Below, in pieces: positions 56,377 to 64,000 of a stretch of 64,000 bases of DNA; the first letter of the stretch is position 1; each line of letters opens with the position of its first letter. Origin of the DNA: Mycobacterium sp. SM1 (GTDB taxonomy: Bacteria; Actinomycetota; Actinomycetes; Mycobacteriales; Mycobacteriaceae). The stretch is taken from NCBI RefSeq assembly GCF_018361265.1, contig NZ_JAFLNH010000002.1:558001-622000 (forward strand), read 5' to 3'. The translations under genes and the position numbers were made by a program. Below the pieces are notes generated by a model. That model saw nothing but the letters and a program-made list of their open reading frames with translations, made no database searches and was not told the origin of the DNA.

Positions 56377-57126
56377 GTGTTGAGCCGGCATATCCACGTG
56401 ATCGGCATCGGCGCCGGGAACCCGGACTACTTGACCGCGCAGGCTATCGCTGCGCTCAACGACAGCCGGGTGTTTTTCGCCCCGGAAAAAGGTGAAGCCA
56501 AACGTGACCTGCTCGCACTGCGGCGTCACATCTGCCAGCGGTTCATCCGCGAGCCCGGTTACCGCTTCGTCGAGTTGCCCGACCCGCCGCGGTCGGCGGG
56601 CGGCGATTACCGGCAGGCGGTGTCGGACTGGCATGCGGCGCGGGTGCGGATCTGGGCCGACGCCATCGCCACGGAACTGGGCGTGGGCACCGTGGGTGCG
56701 TTTCTGACCTGGGGTGACCCATCGCTGTATGACAGCACGCTGCGCATTCTGGATGCCGTCGCCGCCGAGGTGGACCTCAGCTACGACGTCATCCCGGGTA
56801 TTACCGCCGTGCAGGCGCTGACGGCGCGGCACCGCATCCCGCTCAACGAGGTCGGTGAACCCGTGCTGATTACCACCGGCCGCCGGCTGCGTGCCCAGGG
56901 ATTGTCCGGCTCCGCTGTGGTCATGCTCGACGCCGAGTGCTCGTTTCGCACCTGCCCGCCGCAGACCCGAATCTGGTGGGGCGCCTACCTGGGCACCGAC
57001 AAAGAGCTGCTGGTGTCGGGCACGGTCGGTGAGGTTGGGGAGCGCATCGCTTCCCTACGGGCCGACGCCCGGGCCCGTAACGGCTGGATCATGGACACCT
57101 ACCTGCTGCGGGCGCAAACTGGCTAG
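56377..57126 (+). CDS. cobF: Precorrin-6A synthase (deacetylating) CobF
   Basis: Methylates C1 of precorrin-5 with loss of the acetyl group in aerobic cobalamin synthesis. A 249-residue SAM methyltransferase of the tetrapyrrole type: IHVIGIGAGNPDYLTAQAIA (SAM-binding GxGxGxPxxLT), FLTWGDPSLYDSTLRI and VIPGITAVQALTARHRIPLN. GTG 56377 brings the first strand to the N-terminus. M. tuberculosis has lost cobF, while M. canettii and many non-tuberculous species keep it; this locus has it next to the glycosylase gene. The glycosylase GTG comes one base after the stop. Confidence 0.93.
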   Translation: MLSRHIHVIGIGAGNPDYLTAQAIAALNDSRVFFAPEKGEAKRDLLALRRHICQRFIREPGYRFVELPDPPRSAGGDYRQAVSDWHAARVRIWADAIATELGVGTVGAFLTWGDPSLYDSTLRILDAVAAEVDLSYDVIPGITAVQALTARHRIPLNEVGEPVLITTGRRLRAQGLSGSAVVMLDAECSFRTCPPQTRIWWGAYLGTDKELLVSGTVGEVGERIASLRADARARNGWIMDTYLLRAQTG

Positions 57127-57127
57127 C

Positions 57128-57991
57128 GTGCCCGAGCTGCCCGAGGTCGAAGCGCTGGCAGCCCAGCTGCGCCGCCACGCGGTCGGACGAACCATCGGCC
57201 GTGTCGATGTCGTCGCCTTCTCGGTGCTCAAGACGGTTGATCCCCCGATCAGCGCGCTGCACGGCCAGACCATTGCCGGGGCCGAGCGGTGGGGCAAATA
57301 CCTGGGTCTGCGCGCCGGGACGCTGATTTTGGTGACCCATCTGGCGCGCGCAGGCTGGCTGCGCTGGTCGGAAACGCTGCCCGCCACGCCGCCGCGCCCG
57401 GGCAAGGGACCGATCGCGCTGCGCGCGCACCTCGGCACCCCCGGTAGGGCCCCCGGCTTCGATCTCACCGAGGCCGGCACCCAGAAGCGGCTGGCCGTGT
57501 GGCTCGTCGACGAGCCGGCCAAGGTTCCCGGGGTCGCCGCCCTGGGGCCCGACGCGCTGGACGTCAGCGCCGACGAGCTCGCCCGGCTGTTGGCGGGCAA
57601 CACCGGCCGGATCAAAACCGTCCTTACCGACCAAACGGTGATCGCCGGTATCGGCAACGCCTACAGCGACGAGATCCTGCACGAAGCCAAAATCTCCCCG
57701 TTTGCCACGGCCGGGAAGCTGACGACGTCTCAGGTGGGCGCGCTGCACGCGGCCATCGTGTCGGTGCTCACCGATGCGCTGACCCGCTCGGCGGGTCAGC
57801 AGGCCGCGACGCTCAAGGGTGAAAAGCGGTCCGGCCTACGGGTGCATGCCCGGGCCGGTCTGCCGTGCCCGGTGTGCGGTGACATCGTGCGGGAAGTGTC
57901 GTTCGCCGACAAGTCCTTCCAGTACTGTCCGACCTGCCAGACCGGGGGCAAGGTGCTGGCCGACCGGCGGATGTCGCGGCTCTTGAAATAA
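57128..57991 (+). CDS. Fpg/Nei-family DNA glycosylase, full length
   Basis: Removes oxidised bases and cleaves at the abasic site. The 287-residue protein has the catalytic N-terminal proline in VPELPEVEALAAQLRRH, a conserved lysine in ERWGKYLGLR, the helix-two-turn-helix segment VIAGIGNAYSDEIL, and a C-terminal zinc finger (CPVCGDIV...YCPTCQTGGK). The M. tuberculosis counterpart Rv0944 is a truncated 158-residue form. GTG 57128 gives the proline as residue 2, required after methionine removal. Operonic with cobF. Fpg versus Nei2 specificity is not decided here. Confidence 0.88.
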   Translation: MPELPEVEALAAQLRRHAVGRTIGRVDVVAFSVLKTVDPPISALHGQTIAGAERWGKYLGLRAGTLILVTHLARAGWLRWSETLPATPPRPGKGPIALRAHLGTPGRAPGFDLTEAGTQKRLAVWLVDEPAKVPGVAALGPDALDVSADELARLLAGNTGRIKTVLTDQTVIAGIGNAYSDEILHEAKISPFATAGKLTTSQVGALHAAIVSVLTDALTRSAGQQAATLKGEKRSGLRVHARAGLPCPVCGDIVREVSFADKSFQYCPTCQTGGKVLADRRMSRLLK

Positions 57992-58024
57992 TCCCGGGAA
58001 GCTAGCGGTGGTTATGCTGCCCTG

Positions 58025-58774
58025 GTGATCCGGCGCAAAATCCTCATCACCGGAGCGAGTTCCGGCCTGGGCGCCGGCATGGCGCGCGCATTCGCCGCTA
58101 AGGGCCGCGACCTGGCACTGTGCGCCCGTCGAGCCGACCGCCTCGGCGAACTCAAGGCCGAACTGACACAACGCTGTCCGGGCATCAAGGTGGCCGTCGC
58201 CACCCTGGACGTGACCGACCACGAACAGGTGCCGAAGGTGTTCACCGAGCTCGACACCGAGCTCGGCGGGGTCGACCGGATCATCGTCAACGCCGGAATC
58301 GGCAAAGGTGCGCCGCTGGGGTCGGGCAAGTTATGGGCCAACAAGGCGACCATTGAGACCAACCTGGTGGCCGCGCTGGTGCAGATCGAAACGGCACTGG
58401 AGATGTTCCACAAGGCCGGCTCGGGGCACCTAGTGCTGATGTCTTCGGTGCTGGCCCGCAGGGGCGTGCCGGGCGTCAAAGCCGCCTACGCGGCCAGCAA
58501 GGCCGGGGTGTCATCGCTGGGGGAATCGCTGCGCGCCGAGTACGCGAAAGGCCCGATCAAGGTCACCGTCCTAGAGCCCGGCTACATCGCGTCGGAGATG
58601 ACCGCCAAGGCGGTCAGCACACCGTTCTTGGTGGACACCGCAACCGGGGTGCGCGCACTGGTCAGCGCCATCGAACGCGAGCCGGCCCGGGCGACGGTGC
58701 CGTGGTGGCCGTGGGCGCCGCTGGCGCGGCTGCTCGGGGTGCTGCCGGCGCCGCTGACCAAGTACTGGTCCTAA
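58025..58774 (+). CDS. Short-chain dehydrogenase/reductase (Rv0945-like)
   Basis: A 249-residue NAD(P)-dependent oxidoreductase. The cofactor motif is ILITGASSGLGAGMARAFA, with DVTDHEQV, IVNAGIGKGAPLG, the active-site serine in VLMSSVLARRGVPG and the YxxxK pair in AAYAASKAGVSSLG. Matches Rv0945 in length and neighbourhood. Substrate unknown. GTG 58025 is used. It follows the glycosylase by 33 bases and is convergent with pgi. Confidence 0.9.
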   Translation: MIRRKILITGASSGLGAGMARAFAAKGRDLALCARRADRLGELKAELTQRCPGIKVAVATLDVTDHEQVPKVFTELDTELGGVDRIIVNAGIGKGAPLGSGKLWANKATIETNLVAALVQIETALEMFHKAGSGHLVLMSSVLARRGVPGVKAAYAASKAGVSSLGESLRAEYAKGPIKVTVLEPGYIASEMTAKAVSTPFLVDTATGVRALVSAIEREPARATVPWWPWAPLARLLGVLPAPLTKYWS

Positions 58775-58839
58775 GCCTGGTCTCAGCCGGGCCCCAGCCA
58801 GGCCCGTGGGCTTGCCAATGCGCGCAGCGGCGCAACGGC

Positions 58840-60504
58840 TCAGCCGGCCCGGCCCCGCCCGGCGCGGTAGCGGCGCACCAGCGCGTCGGTGGAGCTGTCC
58901 GACTGCTTATCGGGCGAGCTGCCGCCGCTGAGCACCGGATAGAGCGTTTTGGCCTGCGTCTTGCCCAGCTCCACCCCCCACTGGTCGAATGAGTCGATGC
59001 CCCACACCACGCCCTCGGTGAACACCTGGTGCTCGTAGAGCGCGATCAGCTGGCCGAGCGCCGAAGGCGTGAGCCGGGTAGCCAGGATCGAGGTGGTAGG
59101 CCGGTTGCCGGGCATCACCTTGTGCGGTATCAGGGCGGCCGGGGTGCCTTCGGCGGCGAACTCCTCAGCGGTTTTGCCGAATGCCAGCACCTGGGTTTGG
59201 GCGAAGAAGTTGCTCATCAACAGGTCGTGCATGCTGCCGCTGCCGTCGGCGGTGGGCAGGTCGTCAAGGGGCTGGCAAAATCCGATGAAATCGGCCGGCA
59301 CCAACCGCGTGCCTTGATGCAGCAGCTGGTAGAAGGCGTGCTGCCCGTTGGTTCCCGGTTCGCCCCAATAGATTTCACCGGTGTCGGTGCTCACCGGCGT
59401 GCCGTCGGCGCGCACCGACTTGCCGTTGGACTCCATCGTCAGCTGCTGCAGATACGCCGCGAACCGCGCCAAGTCGTTGGAGTACGGCAGCACCGCGCGT
59501 GACTGCGCGCCGAAGAAGTTGGAGTACCACAGTCCGATCAGCCCCAGCAGCACCGGCGCATTGCGCTCCAGCGGAGCGCTCGTGAAATGCTCGTCGATGA
59601 TGCGGAATCCGTTCAGGAAATCGGCGAAGGCCGCCCGCCCGATCACGGCCATCACCGAAAGCCCGATCGCGGAATCCACCGAATACCGTCCGCCGACCCA
59701 GTCCCAGAAGCCGAACATGTTGGCGGCGTCGATCCCGAACTCCTCGACGAGCCTTTTGTTGGTCGACACCGCGACGAAATGCTTCGCCACCGCCCCTTCG
59801 CCGAGGGCGCCGGTTAGCCAGCGCCGGGCCGCGGCGGCGTTGGTCAGCGTCTCCAGTGTCGAAAAAGTTTTCGATGCCACGATAAAAAGCGTTGTCGCAG
59901 GGTCTAAGTCGGCCAGCTTCGTCGTCAAGTCCGCGGGGTCGACGTTAGAGACGAACCGCGCCGAAATGCCCGCGTCCGCGTAGTGGCGCAGTGCCTGGCA
60001 TGCCATCGCCGGGCCGAGGTCCGAGCCGCCGATGCCGATGTTGACGACGGTGGTGATCTTCTTCCCGGTGGCGCCGGTCCACTCGCCGCTGCGCAACCGG
60101 TCGGTGAAGTCGCCCATCGCGTCCAAGACGGCATGCACGTCGTCGACGATGTTCCGGCCGTCGACGATCAGCTCGGCGTCCCGCGGTAGCCGCAACGCGG
60201 TGTGCAGCACCGCGCGGTTTTCCGAGGTGTTGATGGGTGCGCCGGCCAGCATCTCGTCTCGGCGCTGCTCGAGGTTGGCCGCGCGGGCCAGATCGATCAG
60301 CATCGTGATGGTCTCGCGGGTGATGCGGTGTTTGCTGTAGTCTATGTAGAGGTCGCCGATCGTGACGGCCAGCTCGCGGCCGCGGTCGGGATCATCGGCG
60401 AAGAATTGCCGCAAATGGATATCTTTGACCCGGTCGTGATGGCTGCGCAGGGCTTGCCATGCGCGGGTAGCCGAGACGTCGGGAACCTCTCGAAGCCCAG
60501 TCAT
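58840..60504 (-). CDS. pgi: Glucose-6-phosphate isomerase
   Basis: Interconverts glucose-6-phosphate and fructose-6-phosphate. The 554-residue length equals M. tuberculosis Pgi (Rv0946c). Signature motifs: [20 protein letters not shown], the sugar-isomerase SIS stretch [35 protein letters not shown] and [20 protein letters not shown]. The frame continues 90 codons upstream, but ATG 60504 ([19 protein letters not shown]) is the family start. Chorismate mutase lies upstream in the same direction. Confidence 0.96.
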   Translation of the reverse strand: MTGLREVPDVSATRAWQALRSHHDRVKDIHLRQFFADDPDRGRELAVTIGDLYIDYSKHRITRETITMLIDLARAANLEQRRDEMLAGAPINTSENRAVLHTALRLPRDAELIVDGRNIVDDVHAVLDAMGDFTDRLRSGEWTGATGKKITTVVNIGIGGSDLGPAMACQALRHYADAGISARFVSNVDPADLTTKLADLDPATTLFIVASKTFSTLETLTNAAAARRWLTGALGEGAVAKHFVAVSTNKRLVEEFGIDAANMFGFWDWVGGRYSVDSAIGLSVMAVIGRAAFADFLNGFRIIDEHFTSAPLERNAPVLLGLIGLWYSNFFGAQSRAVLPYSNDLARFAAYLQQLTMESNGKSVRADGTPVSTDTGEIYWGEPGTNGQHAFYQLLHQGTRLVPADFIGFCQPLDDLPTADGSGSMHDLLMSNFFAQTQVLAFGKTAEEFAAEGTPAALIPHKVMPGNRPTTSILATRLTPSALGQLIALYEHQVFTEGVVWGIDSFDQWGVELGKTQAKTLYPVLSGGSSPDKQSDSSTDALVRRYRAGRGRAG

Positions 60505-60649
60505 GACATCGACCCTAATCCGGTGACGATGCGGTCCGGACGGCCCGGGGCGGAGCGCTTCGACGGCACGCGACAGCGCCGGGCGATCGGCCCCGGTCAG
60601 CGAGTGGCCGCCGACGCCACCGGCGGAATTGAGCACATCGCGGGACGGC

Positions 60650-60913
60650 TCAATGACCAAGTCGGCCGCGGCCCAGGCGGAGTAGCACGATCGCGAGGTC
60701 CTTACCCTCGGGACCCAGCTCGCTGTAACGCTCGATGACCTGCATCTCGCGGCTGTGTACCAGCCGGGTGCCACCGGAGGCCATTCGGGCCTTACCGATA
60801 GTGCGGGAAATCTCGGTTCGCCGTTTGACGGCGGCGAGGATTTCGGTGTCCAAGCGGTCGATTTCCCGACGGAGCTCCTCGATATCGGGAAGCTGTTGAG
60901 TCTCGGTGTTCAT
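60650..60913 (-). CDS. Chorismate mutase, AroQ-delta intracellular type
   Basis: Converts chorismate to prephenate for Phe and Tyr synthesis. An 87-residue all-helical protein, [60 protein letters not shown], and a final [11 protein letters not shown]. It is nearly identical in form to the M. tuberculosis Rv0948c core, whose activity is boosted by the DAHP synthase it binds via the C-terminal tail. ATG 60913 is 87 bases from the left end of the ISL3 element, so its promoter region has been split by that insertion. Confidence 0.94.
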   Translation of the reverse strand: MNTETQQLPDIEELRREIDRLDTEILAAVKRRTEISRTIGKARMASGGTRLVHSREMQVIERYSELGPEGKDLAIVLLRLGRGRLGH

Positions 60914-61000
60914 CCTTGCTGACTCCGCATGCTGGTTGTGTGGGAGACCGGTCGTTAATCCAGTATCGGGCCTCGCACAAAAATCGAGCCCCGAATCCGG

Positions 61001-62322
61001 GGTTCTTCCGGGAAGTTTGTGGGTCATGGTGCGACCGGGTAGAGCTGTAATCCACCGAGGTGGAAGTAGATTGCGGTCTTGAAGTGCTCTCGGTTGCGGT
61101 AGCCGCGGGCGGAGACGCGGATGGCCTGGATGCGGGAGTTGAGGCCTTCGGCTCCGGCGTTGGTGATCGGATGCGCGAAGTAGGACAGCAGCCCCGCTTG
61201 GTGGCGTTTGAGTGTCTTTGCTGCGTCGATGATCGGTTGCAGTCGGGAGTGGGTGGCCCAGAAGTACCAGCGCTTGAAATGCTTGGCGCCCCAGCCGCGG
61301 CGCCGGTAGGACCAGAAGCGCCGTAGGTTCTCCTTGATGGCCCAGGCCCGGGCGGTCTTCAAGTCGGCGCCGCGCAGGGCGGCGAAGCGGTCGGTGTGGC
61401 GCTCGGGCAGGTTCTCCGCGGAGTACTGCCACAGATACTTGCTGCCGGCCAGGCTTTTGTCACCGACCGCGGCCAACGCCTGGTTCTCGGCCTTGCGCAC
61501 GGTGTCGACGGCCTTGGTGAGATAGCCCATCAGGTGATAGCGGTCAAACACGATCTTGTCGTCGGCGTCGGCTAGGTGCGCACGCACCGAGGCGGCGAAC
61601 GGCTCCCACATGTCGATCGCAACCGCCGCGATCCCGTCGAGCTGCTCGGCGGTGAATTTCTCGAAATAGCCGTCCAGGCTGGCCTGTCGGCGCTCGTCAG
61701 CAATATATTCCACGGTCCCGGCATCTAGGTCGGAGACCACGGTGATGTAATCCTGTCCTTTCCCGGCCGCTTTCTCATCGACCCCCACATGGGCTGGCAC
61801 GTTCAGCGGTTTGGCGGCCAAACCTCGAGTGACCGCACGCTCCATCAGGTGCCACGCCTCGTCCCAGCTGATACCCAGCAGCTTGGCTGCGGCGGCTACG
61901 TCGCAGGCGGCGAGCACGTCGATCGCCAGCCGCTCGAACAACACGGTGAACCGCGAGTGCGGCTCGGCCCACGGCAACGCAACCTGACGCACCCCGTGTT
62001 CGGGACAATCCACTCGCGGCGGACTTGCGTGCAGGAAGGTCAAAAACGCGCACGAGTCCAGATGCCGCCACACCCGCTCGGCCGAGTGGTCATAGACCGA
62101 CAGCACGGCATCGCAGTCCGGGCAGGCAAACCGGGTCCGGGCTGGATGTTCAACCCATACGTCCACTCGCCGGTCGGTTGCTGACAGCTCGACCCGCCCC
62201 ACCTTCCATGGAGTCTCCAGTCCCAGCAGATGGCGGTACAGCTCGGTGTCGCGCATGAGGCAAATCCTGCCGCTGATCGCCCGTCAACCCCAAGCCGGAC
62301 CCACACAAAACCTGGAAGCGCC
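61001..62322 (-). mobile_element. Intact ISL3-family insertion sequence
   Basis: A 1322-base element with imperfect terminal inverted repeats: the left end begins GGTTCTTCCGGGAAGTTTGT and the right end, read inward on the minus strand, begins GGCGCTTCCAGGTTTTGTGT; both continue into GGGTC. It is bracketed by an 8-base direct duplication GAATCCGG (60993-61000 and 62323-62330), the target-site size of the ISL3 family. Perfect duplication and an intact transposase suggest recent insertion. Confidence 0.9.
61024..62256 (-). CDS. ISL3-family transposase
   Basis: A 410-residue transposase. An N-terminal zinc-finger-like part (FACPDCDAVLSVYDH and RVDCPEHGVRQV, cysteines in CxxC and CxxH) is followed by a helix-turn-helix region (AAAKLLGISWDEAWHLMERA). 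The DDE core has aspartate in HVGVDEKAAGKGQDYITVVS, the second aspartate in VAIDMWEPFAASV plus FDRYHLMGYLTKAVD, and the glutamate in TNAGAEGLNSRIQAIRV. The family match is clear. The full length and lack of stops indicate that it is functional. It reads towards the chorismate mutase gene. Confidence 0.92.
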   Translation of the reverse strand: MRDTELYRHLLGLETPWKVGRVELSATDRRVDVWVEHPARTRFACPDCDAVLSVYDHSAERVWRHLDSCAFLTFLHASPPRVDCPEHGVRQVALPWAEPHSRFTVLFERLAIDVLAACDVAAAAKLLGISWDEAWHLMERAVTRGLAAKPLNVPAHVGVDEKAAGKGQDYITVVSDLDAGTVEYIADERRQASLDGYFEKFTAEQLDGIAAVAIDMWEPFAASVRAHLADADDKIVFDRYHLMGYLTKAVDTVRKAENQALAAVGDKSLAGSKYLWQYSAENLPERHTDRFAALRGADLKTARAWAIKENLRRFWSYRRRGWGAKHFKRWYFWATHSRLQPIIDAAKTLKRHQAGLLSYFAHPITNAGAEGLNSRIQAIRVSARGYRNREHFKTAIYFHLGGLQLYPVAP

Positions 62323-62517
62323 GAATCCGGAAAGCGGACCACGGGGCTCTGCAGCGCAGCTAGACCACGGGCACGGCTCGGGGATACCCGTAGAGAAATC
62401 GGCGATGGGGCGTTGGGGCCCGTCGGCGGCGCCGCGCCTTGAGCATTGCCCGAGTGTGCCACACCCGGCGGCGCCGGCGCAAAGTCTGTCACCCGACGGC
62501 GGTAAGTTGGGACCGAC

Positions 62518-64000
62518 ATGAGTGTGCAAGCGACCGATGCGGGGACCAACGCGGGGACCGATGCGGGGACCAACGCACAGCCTGCCGGCGACGCAGATCG
62601 GCTCCTTGACGGCCTCAATCCCCAGCAGCGCCGGGCGGTGCTGCACCAGGGCTCGCCACTGCTGATCGTCGCGGGCGCGGGCTCGGGCAAGACCGCGGTG
62701 CTGACGCGGCGCATCGCCTACCTGATAGCCGCGCGGGGTGTCGAGGTGGGTCAGATCTTGGCGATCACCTTCACCAACAAGGCCGCCGCGGAGATGCGCG
62801 AGCGGGTAGTTCAGCTGATCGGAGCCCGCGCCGGCCGTGCCCTGTGGGTGTCGACTTTTCACTCGATGTGCGTGCGCATCCTGCGCAACCAGGCATCGCT
62901 GATTCCCGGTCTCACCGCGCACTTTTCGATCTACGACGCCGACGACTCGCGGCGTTTGCTGCAGATGATCGGCCGGGAGATGGGGCTGGACATCAAACGC
63001 CACTCGCCACGGCTGCTGGCCCACGCCATCTCCAACCTGAAAAACGAGTTGATCGACCCCGAACGGGCACAGGCCAACGCCTCAGACACCTCCGATGACC
63101 TGGCCGCCACCGTCGCCGGGGTCTACGGCGAATACCAGCGCCGGCTGCGGGCGGCCAATGCGCTGGACTTCGATGACCTCATCGGGGAGACCGTGGCGCT
63201 GCTGCGGACCTTCCCGCAGATCGCCCAGCACTACCGCCGCCGGTTCCGCCACATCCTGGTTGACGAGTACCAGGACACCAACCACGCGCAATACGTGCTG
63301 GTGCGGGAATTGACCGGACGCGATGCCGCAGATGACGTCCCACCCGCCGAGCTATGCGTTGTCGGCGACGCCGACCAATCGATCTATGCCTTTCGCGGGG
63401 CCACCATCCGCAACATCGAAGATTTCGAGCGTGACTATCCCAACGCCACAACAATCCTGCTGGAACAGAATTACCGCTCAACGCAGAACATCCTCTCGGC
63501 AGCGAACTCGGTGATCGCCCATAACACCGGGCGCTGCGAGAAGCGGCTATGGACCGACGCCGGCCCGGGGGAGTTGATCGTCGGCTATGTGGCCGACAAC
63601 GAGCACGACGAGGCGCGGTTTGTCGCCGAGGAGATCGATGCGCTCGTGCAACGCGGGGCGATCACCTACGACGACGTCGCGGTTTTCTACCGCACCAACA
63701 ACTCGTCGCGGTCCTTGGAAGAGGTGTTCATCCGAGCCGGAATTCCATACAAAGTCGTTGGGGGAGTTCGGTTTTACGAGCGCAAGGAAATCCGTGACAT
63801 TCTCGCCTACCTGCGAGTCCTGGACAACCCCGATGACGCCGTCAGTCTGCGACGCGTTCTCAACACACCGCGCCGCGGCATTGGCGATCGCGCCGAGGCC
63901 GCCGTGGCGGTGTATGCCGACAATTGCGGGGTTGGCTTCGCCGACGCTCTGGTGGCCGCGGCCGAAGGCAAAGTGCCGACGCTGAATGCCCGATCGGTGA
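62518..64000 (+). CDS. pcrA: ATP-dependent helicase PcrA/UvrD1 (5' part, cut by window end)
   Basis: The first 494 codons of a UvrD/PcrA superfamily 1 helicase. Motifs: LNPQQRRAVLHQGSPLLIVA (Q motif), AGAGSGKTAVLTRRI (Walker A), TFTNKAAAEMRERV, ILVDEYQDTNHAQY (Walker B), VGDADQSIYAFRGA, LEQNYRST and, at 2A/2B, VVGGVRFYERKEIRDILAYL. The M. tuberculosis protein (Rv0949) is 771 residues, so about 280 lie beyond the window. ATG 62518 is used. Its N-terminal tail has a 12-base repeat (GATGCGGGGACC/AACGCGGGGACC) encoding alternating A-G-T. The 62331-62517 stretch holds its promoter. Confidence 0.93.
   Translation, partial: MSVQATDAGTNAGTDAGTNAQPAGDADRLLDGLNPQQRRAVLHQGSPLLIVAGAGSGKTAVLTRRIAYLIAARGVEVGQILAITFTNKAAAEMRERVVQLIGARAGRALWVSTFHSMCVRILRNQASLIPGLTAHFSIYDADDSRRLLQMIGREMGLDIKRHSPRLLAHAISNLKNELIDPERAQANASDTSDDLAATVAGVYGEYQRRLRAANALDFDDLIGETVALLRTFPQIAQHYRRRFRHILVDEYQDTNHAQYVLVRELTGRDAADDVPPAELCVVGDADQSIYAFRGATIRNIEDFERDYPNATTILLEQNYRSTQNILSAANSVIAHNTGRCEKRLWTDAGPGELIVGYVADNEHDEARFVAEEIDALVQRGAITYDDVAVFYRTNNSSRSLEEVFIRAGIPYKVVGGVRFYERKEIRDILAYLRVLDNPDDAVSLRRVLNTPRRGIGDRAEAAVAVYADNCGVGFADALVAAAEGKVPTLNARSV

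Noticed and set aside
60505-60774. 90-codon N-terminal extension of Pgi
   Set aside because: It overlaps the chorismate mutase coding region in another frame and lacks family similarity.

Overview
The window is high-GC actinobacterial DNA and almost certainly a non-tuberculous, probably slow-growing, Mycobacterium chromosome. The evidence is a long gene run that matches, gene for gene, the M. tuberculosis Rv3193c-Rv3215 block in reverse: entC, gpm2, a ParA-like gene, rhlE, moeZ, lipV, adnAB, nudC, mrx1, uvrD2, an ABC1 protein, a Lon/PDZ protein and a UPF0182 protein. A second set matches the Rv0924c-Rv0949 neighbourhood: mntH, ku, ligD, an Rv0943c-type monooxygenase, an Rv0944-type glycosylase, an SDR, pgi, an AroQ chorismate mutase and pcrA/uvrD1. 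A 53-bp tandem repeat is of the mycobacterial MIRU type. Gene names were assigned by recalled family resemblance, not by a database search.

Layout. 1-700: an IS607-type recombinase next to entC. 737-13659: conserved core genes (entC-gpm2, ParA-like, membrane propeller protein, DEAD-box helicase, ferritin-like protein, TetR, metallopeptidase, MoeZ, alkyltransferase-like protein, LipV). 13660-17870: an accessory island with a MerR/HspR-like regulator, a small acidic protein, Hsp20 and a J-domain protein, followed by broken IS5 and IS110 transposases. 17875-28932: a repair block with AdnA-AdnB, a K+ channel, NudC, mycoredoxin and UvrD2. The whiB7 gene expected after uvrD2 is missing. 28989-37220: ABC1 protein, orphan ThiF/TOMM-like protein, DUF2342 protein, membrane PDZ-Lon protease and UPF0182 protein, ending at an initiator tRNA.

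37356-47028 after the tRNA is mixed: endonuclease V, a redoxin, the long isocitrate lyase, a quinone oxidoreductase, a hydrolase, a secreted peptide, an MFS transporter and MntH. 47179-52698 carries the Ku/LigD end-joining pair, here separated by a class III nucleotide cyclase and decayed mannitol dehydrogenase and sugar kinase genes. 52707-58774 holds a methyltransferase, a flavin monooxygenase/diiron pair preceded by MIRU repeats, cobF, a full-length Fpg-type glycosylase and an SDR. 58840-64000 has pgi, chorismate mutase, an intact ISL3-family element with exact 8-bp target duplications, and the first 494 codons of pcrA.

The themes are DNA repair (AdnAB, UvrD2, PcrA, Ku, LigD, EndoV, Fpg) and redox or protein stress (Mrx1, redoxin, Hsp20/J protein). 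The most distinctive signals are the paired 18-bp palindromes at the merR/hsp20 locus, the loss of whiB7, the MIRU array that supplies a ribosome binding site, and the interrupted ku-ligD pair.
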